Assembly (NCBI GenBank): GCA_036733985.1
Contig: DAIMZM010000020.1
Span: 1-27,583, forward strand
Length of the DNA: 27,583 nt
Origin: DAIMZM01 sp036733985
GTDB taxonomy: Bacteria > Bacillota > Dehalobacteriia > UBA4068
Reading direction: 5' to 3'
How positions within the stretch are numbered: position 1 is the first letter of the stretch; every line of letters begins with the position of its first letter. The position numbers and the translations under genes are program-made. Of this stretch, positions 23,215 to 27,583 are shown piece by piece. Under the pieces are notes generated by a model. That model saw only the letters and a list, made by a program, of their open reading frames with translations, did no database searches and was not told where the DNA came from.

Positions 23215-23267
23215 CTTCTCTCTGCGGCTGGACCGTTCGCTCCGCTCACTAGGCCGCCGCCGGGAAG
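23215..23267. repeat. GC-rich hairpin repeat, copy 2 (downstream of nifJ)
   Basis: It shares GCGGCTGGACCGTTCGCT and the closing CCGGGAAG with copy 1, same orientation. CTTCTC..GGGAAG closes the stem with one mismatch, and TGCGGC pairs with GCCGCC-type bases on the 3' side. GC-rich GGCCCCGGGC words at 23173 and 23289 flank it. It could serve as a transcript end for nifJ, but it has no T-run. Confidence 0.7.
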
Positions 23268-23325
23268 TAAGTCCTCATGTCCTCTCCGGCCCCGGGCCTC
23301 TCTTAATTTCAGCCGTCCAAGCCAA

Positions 23326-23355
23326 AACAAAAAGAGCCGCCCCAAAGGGCGGCTC
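23326..23355 (-). terminator. Rho-independent terminator after hpf
   Basis: Read on the minus strand, GAGCCGCC and its complement (23334-23341 / 23348-23355) form an 8-bp stem with a 6-base loop, followed by TTTTTG. It begins 26 bp beyond the hpf stop. It may also partly stop nifJ read-through. Confidence 0.9.
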
Positions 23356-23380
23356 CGTTGCTTGACAGCTTTAGCAGTCA

Positions 23381-23899
23381 TTACATTTCCGGCGTGAGTA
23401 AGCCGTATTCGCCATCCTTGCGGCGATAGAGCACATTGACCACATTGCCCTGGCTGTTGATGAACACGAAAAAGCTGTGGCCCAGCAGGTTCATCTGCAT
23501 GATGGCTTCTTCCACGGGCATGGGCTTGGTGGTGAAAGTCTTGGTCCTGACCGGCTGATCGTCTTCCTGCCAATGCTGCTCCGGCGTATCCGGCAGCGTA
23601 TCCTTGGCCCCCCGGCCCCGCTTGATCAGGCGGGTGCGGTATTTGTGGATCTGGCTTTCCAGCTTCTCCGTCACATTGTCGATGCAGGTATACATATCGT
23701 AGCCTTCTTCTTCGCCCCGAATCAGTACGCCGTTATAAGGGATGGTGATCTCCAGCCGCTGCCGGTCTTTGACGCAGCGCATGGTAACCGTGGCTTCCTG
23801 GGCTCCGATCAGTTTATCAAATTTAGACAGCCGCTTTTCCGTATACTCCTTGAGCGCATCGCTGATTTCCAGATTCCTGGACTTGTAGTTGACTAACAT
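23381..23899 (-). CDS. hpf: Ribosome hibernation promoting factor, long form
   Basis: The 172-residue protein is a long HPF, which joins 70S ribosomes into inactive 100S dimers in starvation or stationary phase. Seen: N-terminal S30AE domain (1-100, KSRNLEISDALKEYTEKRLSKFDKLI and DMYTCIDNVTEKLESQIHKYR), a charged linker, and the C-terminal dimerization domain (about 120-172) with KPMPVEEAIMQMNLLGHSFFVF, then NVLYRRKDGEYGLL. I chose the ATG at 23899, which has AGGTG 6 bases upstream; a GTG three codons earlier overlaps this site. It is transcribed alone and ends in a clear terminator. It is divergent from ftsE. Confidence 0.95.
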   Translation of the reverse strand: MLVNYKSRNLEISDALKEYTEKRLSKFDKLIGAQEATVTMRCVKDRQRLEITIPYNGVLIRGEEEGYDMYTCIDNVTEKLESQIHKYRTRLIKRGRGAKDTLPDTPEQHWQEDDQPVRTKTFTTKPMPVEEAIMQMNLLGHSFFVFINSQGNVVNVLYRRKDGEYGLLTPEM

Positions 23900-24126
23900 A
23901 AGCCTCACCTCTTGTATAGAATTGTGGTCATGTAAAAATAGGATAAATGTGCTCTGCTAATATATTCCCCGGAGAAAGATAAATTCCTGCCCCGGCCCCA
24001 GCCGGCCTGCTGAACCCTGCTACAAGATGTTGTGAATTTTTTGTGTAACGGCAGGATATGTGGTAGCGGTGTGGAAATATCACATTTGGCGAAAAACCGC
24101 CCTTAATACGGGATCGGGAGGTAATC
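23900..24126. other. Divergent hpf-ftsE intergenic region
   Basis: This should hold promoters for both genes. I find no hexamer pair with good spacing on either strand: candidates such as TTGTGA at 24030 lack a -10, and TATACA before hpf lacks a -35. The ftsE ribosome site is GGGAGG at about 24116-24121. A stress sigma factor for hpf is possible but not shown. Confidence 0.3.
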
Positions 24127-24807
24127 ATGCTCATCCAGACCATAAATGTCGGAAAGGTCTACAAAAACGGGATCATTGCCCTGTCCGATATCAATCTGGC
24201 AGTGGATTATGGGGAATTCGTCTTTTTGACCGGGGCTTCCGGCGCGGGGAAATCCACCCTGATCCGCCTGTTGTTCCGGGAAGAAATGCCCACCGCCGGG
24301 CAAATCCTGATCGGCGGCCGCAGCGTGATCCGGCTGACCACGCCGGAAATCGTCCGCCTGCGCCGCAATACCGGCGTGGTGTTCCAGGATTTCCGCCTGA
24401 TGGAGAAGGGCACGGTCTTTGATAATGTGAGCTTTGCCTTAAAGGCGGTGGAGCGGCCCTGGTGCGAGATCAAGCAACGGGTTCCGGCGGTGCTGGAACG
24501 GGTGGGCCTCTCCGGCCGGGAGCAGGATAATGTGATGCATTTATCCGGCGGCGAGCAGCAGCGGGTGGCGGTGGCCAGGGCCATCATCAACAATCCCCTG
24601 ATCCTCTTTGCCGACGAGCCCACCGGCGATCTGGACCCCCGCACCTCCGAAGAGCTGATCAAGCTGTTTATGGATATCAACAGCGAGGGCACCACCATTA
24701 TTATGGCCACCCATGACAAAATTATCGTGGATAAATTAAATAAACGGGTGCTGGCCCTGTCCAACGGCCGGCTGATCAGCGACGCGGTAGGGGGGTGGAA
24801 CCTGTGA
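24127..24807 (+). CDS. ftsE: Cell division ATP-binding protein FtsE
   Basis: The 226-residue ATPase pairs with FtsX. The complex does not transport but switches on peptidoglycan hydrolases in step with division or elongation. Seen: Walker A GASGAGKST (36-44), Q-loop VFQDFRLM, signature LSGGEQQRV (139-147), Walker B LFADEPTGDLDP (Asp163-Glu164), and the switch His in MATHDK. The TVFDNVSFAL segment is typical FtsE. The stop overlaps the ftsX start (GTGA). GGGAGG lies 5 bases before the ATG. The downstream M23 hydrolase is the likely output. Confidence 0.96.
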   Translation: MLIQTINVGKVYKNGIIALSDINLAVDYGEFVFLTGASGAGKSTLIRLLFREEMPTAGQILIGGRSVIRLTTPEIVRLRRNTGVVFQDFRLMEKGTVFDNVSFALKAVERPWCEIKQRVPAVLERVGLSGREQDNVMHLSGGEQQRVAVARAIINNPLILFADEPTGDLDPRTSEELIKLFMDINSEGTTIIMATHDKIIVDKLNKRVLALSNGRLISDAVGGWNL

Positions 24808-25688
24808 AATTATCCAGCTTTCGTTATATCGGGCCCCAATGCTTCAAATCCATGCGCAATAACGGCTGGATGACTTTTGCCGCTGTGCTGACCATTACCA
24901 TCGCCCTCTTCCTGGGCAGCTTTTTCTGGATGCTGCTGCAGAATATCGACGCCAACGCCGTGCAGGTGGAAGACAATGTGCGGGTGGTGGCTTATCTGGA
25001 TTACAGCGTCACCAGCGGCCAGCGCCTGGGCATCGAAAAGGAGCTCTCCTGGATCGAAGGGGTGTCCAAGGTGGAGTTCGTCTCCAAGGACGAGGGTATT
25101 CTGGATCTGCAGGAACGCTATAATGTCGAAGACCTGGTGGCCAGCTTAGGCGGGGTGAACCCCCTGCCTGATCTGTTCTCCATCACCGCCTTAGACCCGG
25201 AACAGGTGACGTCCATTGCCCAGGCGGCAGCGCTGGTGGAGGGCGTCAGCGAAGTGAAATACGGGGCAGGCACCGTGGAAAAGCTGTTTGCCCTCACCAA
25301 TACCCTGCGCAAGATCGGCCTGGCCATCATGGCCCTGCTGGCCATTTCCGGCGTGGTGCTGATCGCCATGTCCACCCGGCTGACCATCCAGACCCGGAAA
25401 AAGGAAATCATGATCATGAAATGGGTGGGCGCCACCAATGCCTTCATCCGCTGGCCCTTCTTCCTGGAAGGATTGCTCCTGGGGCTGACCGGTGCGGGCC
25501 TGGCCCTTACCCTGGTGCTGGCTCTTTATGGCAGCGCGGCGGATTATCTGGCCGCCGGCCTGCCTTTTGTCAAAGTGCTGACCCTGGCTGAAATCTGGCG
25601 GCCCGCGGCAGCCTTCACCCTGGGTTCCGGCCTGGTGCTGGGCGCTGTGGGCAGTTCCATCCCCTTAACCCGCTTTCTGGATGTGTAG
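24804..25688 (+). CDS. ftsX: Cell division protein FtsX
   Basis: The 294-residue membrane protein has the FtsX plan: one helix near the N-terminus (about 22-44), an extracellular domain (about 45-165) that contacts the hydrolase or its adaptor, then three helices (about 169-190, 215-240, 263-287). Between helices 2 and 3 stands RKKEIMIMKWVGATNAFIRWPF, the conserved coupling region. The GTG at 24804 overlaps the ftsE stop and has AGGGGGG about 8 bases upstream; the in-frame GTG at 24795 lies in that purine run and is less likely. Its partner is FtsE and its likely client the next gene. Confidence 0.95.
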   Translation: MKLSSFRYIGPQCFKSMRNNGWMTFAAVLTITIALFLGSFFWMLLQNIDANAVQVEDNVRVVAYLDYSVTSGQRLGIEKELSWIEGVSKVEFVSKDEGILDLQERYNVEDLVASLGGVNPLPDLFSITALDPEQVTSIAQAAALVEGVSEVKYGAGTVEKLFALTNTLRKIGLAIMALLAISGVVLIAMSTRLTIQTRKKEIMIMKWVGATNAFIRWPFFLEGLLLGLTGAGLALTLVLALYGSAADYLAAGLPFVKVLTLAEIWRPAAAFTLGSGLVLGAVGSSIPLTRFLDV

Positions 25689-25712
25689 ATGAGGGTTTTT
25701 GGAGGCGACGCG

Positions 25713-26915
25713 ATGCATAAAAAACTGACCTACATATTAATACTGATAGCAGCGGCAGCCGTCTGCCTTTTCGCCGCCGGGCCCTGGCTAACCGCGGAGG
25801 CTTCTTCCCTGGAAGAGGTCAGGCAGCAGGCGGCGGCGGATAAAGATAAGCTGGCGGAATTCCGGGAGCAGATGAAGCAGACGGAGATTGCCCTGGAACA
25901 GGCCCAGGATCAGAAAGCGGCTTTCCAGGGCCAGGCGGATAATCTGATGGTGCGGATCGCTTCCCTGGAAAATGAGATGCGCATCATCCAGGAGCAGATC
26001 ACTATTACCCAGGCCGCCATCGACGAGGCCACCGGCCAGATCACCGTTGCCGAAGCCCAGATCGTTGACGCGGAAGCCCGCCTGGCAGAGCGCCAGGCCC
26101 TCTTGGAGCAGCGGGTGGTCAACCTCTATATGTACGGGGAAATCAGCCTGCTGGACGTGATCTTTGAGACGGACAGCTTTGAGGATTTCCTGGTGGTTTT
26201 CGATATGACCCAGCGCATCATGGACCAGGATCAGGCGCTGCTGGAACAGATCAAGGAAGAGCGGGCCATCATCGCGGAGAAAAAGGCCGGCCTGGAACAG
26301 GCCCGGAACGAACTGGTCATCGCGGAGCATGAACAGCAGGATAAAAAAACCGACCTGCAGTTAAAGAAGAACGACTATGACGCGGCCCTGGCGGCTGCCA
26401 ATATCAATGTGGCGGAGATGGAAGCGGCGGAAGCGGCTTTGGAAGCCCAGTCCCAGGCGATAGGGGACGATATCCGCGCCCTGCTGGCCAGCGCCAATAA
26501 TCTGCTCACCTTCGGCGGGGTGCTGGGCTGGCCCCTGCCCAGCGGCTGGACCTATGTGACCAGCGAATTCGGCTACCGCACCCATCCGGTTTACGGCGAT
26601 ACCCGCTACCATGCGGGCATCGATATCGCCGCCGACGGGGGCACGCCCATTTACGCGGCGGCGGAGGGGATCATCCTCTTTTCCGGCTGGAACGGGGGCT
26701 ATGGCAATTGCGTGATGATCGACCACGGTAACGGCATCGTCACCCTCTACGGCCATATGAGCGCCTATGGCTCGTTCGCCGTGGACGACTCGGTGGTGCG
26801 GGGGGATACCATCGGCTATGTGGGCACCACCGGCACCAGCACCGGCAATCACCTCCATTTTGAGGTGCGGCAGGACGGCAACGCGGTGGATCCCTACAAT
26901 TATCTGAACCCCTGA
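25713..26915 (+). CDS. Secreted coiled-coil M23 peptidoglycan endopeptidase
   Basis: The 400-residue protein has a signal peptide (1-30, likely cut at AEA|SS), a long coiled coil (about 31-265, rich in E, Q, A and L), and a C-terminal M23/LytM domain (about 280-397). The zinc and catalytic residues are all visible: His300 and Asp304 (HAGID), His348 (YGHMS), and His380 and His382 (HLHFE), so it should be an active endopeptidase that cuts peptide cross-links. E. coli EnvC has the same layout and is controlled by FtsEX, but its own LytM site is degenerate; here it is intact. The ATG at 25713 has GGAGG 7 bases upstream. It lies 24 bp after ftsX, so FtsEX control is a strong inference. Confidence 0.93.
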   Translation: MHKKLTYILILIAAAAVCLFAAGPWLTAEASSLEEVRQQAAADKDKLAEFREQMKQTEIALEQAQDQKAAFQGQADNLMVRIASLENEMRIIQEQITITQAAIDEATGQITVAEAQIVDAEARLAERQALLEQRVVNLYMYGEISLLDVIFETDSFEDFLVVFDMTQRIMDQDQALLEQIKEERAIIAEKKAGLEQARNELVIAEHEQQDKKTDLQLKKNDYDAALAAANINVAEMEAAEAALEAQSQAIGDDIRALLASANNLLTFGGVLGWPLPSGWTYVTSEFGYRTHPVYGDTRYHAGIDIAADGGTPIYAAAEGIILFSGWNGGYGNCVMIDHGNGIVTLYGHMSAYGSFAVDDSVVRGDTIGYVGTTGTSTGNHLHFEVRQDGNAVDPYNYLNP

Positions 26916-26927
26916 TGAGGAGGGTCA

Positions 26928-27583
26928 ATGAAAAAAACCATTGTTTTGCTGATCAGCCTGCTGCTCTGCCTCTGTCCCGGCTGCGCCCTGGCCAGCGCGG
27001 AGGCCTCCGGCTATGATATCACCGGCTGCCTGGGCACGGCCCAGGCGGTGGTATCCCAGCATATCCAGGAGCTGCGGGATAATTATTCCTACTACTTCGG
27101 CCAGGAAGAATATGAGCTGATGTTCGACGAATATCAGGGCGAATTCGGCGGCGTGGGCGTGTCGATGATCGATAATGACCAGGAGGAAGTGGTGGTTTAC
27201 GGCCTGATCCGGGGGGCCCCCGCGGCCCGGGACGGCCGCATCCAGCCGGGGGATGTGATCCTGGCGGTGAATGGGACCAGCCTGGACGGCCTGGACAGCG
27301 CTTTGGCGGCCCTGCGCATCCGGGGGGAAGCCGGGGAAGCGGTGACCCTGACCCTGCGCCGGGAAAACAGCGCCGAGACTTACGACGTGACCCTGGTGCG
27401 GGAGATGATACACTCGGAATCCGTGGCTGGGGAGCGGATTGAGGAAGCGCCCGGCACCGCTTATATCTGCGTCTATGATTTCAATGAGCAGACTGCCGAC
27501 GATTTTGTCAACCTCTATAATGAGCTGCTGGCCAAGGGGGAGATCAGCACCCTGGTCAATGATTTGCGCAGCAATGGCGGGGG
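26928..27583 (+). CDS. S41 C-terminal processing peptidase with PDZ domain (3' end missing)
   Basis: 218 codons are visible. The product begins with a signal peptide (MKKTIVLLISLLLCLCPGCALA), has a CtpA-type N-terminal helix region with NYSYYFGQEEYELMFDEYQGEFGGVGVSM, a PDZ domain with RGAPAARDGRIQPGDVILAVNGTSL (about 95-119), and the start of the protease core ISTLVNDLRSNGGG, matching the family LDLRxNPGG. The catalytic Ser and Lys lie beyond the window. Members cut proteins at their C-termini outside the membrane and often limit peptidoglycan hydrolases. AGGAGGG stands just before the ATG, 12 bp after the M23 stop. No canonical lipobox was seen. Confidence 0.9.
   Translation, partial: MKKTIVLLISLLLCLCPGCALASAEASGYDITGCLGTAQAVVSQHIQELRDNYSYYFGQEEYELMFDEYQGEFGGVGVSMIDNDQEEVVVYGLIRGAPAARDGRIQPGDVILAVNGTSLDGLDSALAALRIRGEAGEAVTLTLRRENSAETYDVTLVREMIHSESVAGERIEEAPGTAYICVYDFNEQTADDFVNLYNELLAKGEISTLVNDLRSNGG

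Noticed and set aside
1..27583. CRISPR array, tRNA, rRNA or transposase genes
   Set aside because: I looked for regularly spaced direct repeats, tRNA-like arms, rRNA signatures and transposase motifs and found none.

Overview
The window is a stretch of bacterial chromosome around the replication origin of an anaerobic, low-G+C-lineage (Firmicutes/Bacillota) bacterium whose coding DNA is nonetheless GC-rich. The evidence is the rpmH-rnpA-yidD-yidC-jag-mnmE-mnmG-rsmG-parA-parB gene order, a long-form HPF, single-chain pyruvate:ferredoxin oxidoreductase, and an ftsEX-M23-S41 cluster. Clostridia or Negativicutes are both possible; I cannot place it lower. No rRNA, tRNA, phage, transposase or CRISPR was seen.

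Layout. At 1-1219 (minus) lies dnaA, cut by the window edge. At 1220-1547 is an origin-type intergenic region with three perfect DnaA boxes and divergent promoters for dnaA and rpmH. From 1548 to 11455 the plus strand carries the ribosomal protein L34 / RNase P / membrane insertase / tRNA modification / chromosome segregation block, with two perfect parS sites flanking rsmG. The gap at 11456-11842 has a second DnaA-box cluster followed by a DnaA-trio-like repeat, then dnaN and recF. A heterodimeric ABC exporter follows (14198-17829), then a convergent cysteine desulfurase (minus), nifJ/PFOR (plus), hpf (minus), and the ftsE-ftsX-M23-S41 cell-wall cluster, whose last gene runs off the right edge.

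Most notable points. (1) dnaA is separated from dnaN-recF by about 10.6 kb, exactly as expected if one inversion had flipped the parB...rpmH-dnaA block of the Bacillus-type order. Origin elements lie at both ends of the block, so the true unwinding site is uncertain, and the answer decides whether ten housekeeping genes are read with or against the replication fork. (2) Three large gaps (mnmE/mnmG, parA/parB, ABC/cysteine desulfurase) hold related 200-300 bp elements made of two different palindromic ends around an AT-rich core, one copy inverted: a probable small non-autonomous element family. (3) A second, GC-rich hairpin repeat sits on both sides of nifJ. (4) YidC carries a 166-residue C-terminal tail with a CxxC.

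How the genes work together: DnaA, DnaN and RecF start and maintain replication. ParA, ParB and parS segregate the origin. L34, RnpA, YidD, YidC and Jag serve translation and membrane protein insertion. MnmE and MnmG make the wobble-uridine modification of tRNA, and RsmG methylates 16S rRNA. PFOR feeds pyruvate to acetyl-CoA and reduced ferredoxin, the cysteine desulfurase could supply sulfur, HPF silences ribosomes, and FtsEX likely controls the neighbouring M23 peptidoglycan hydrolase.
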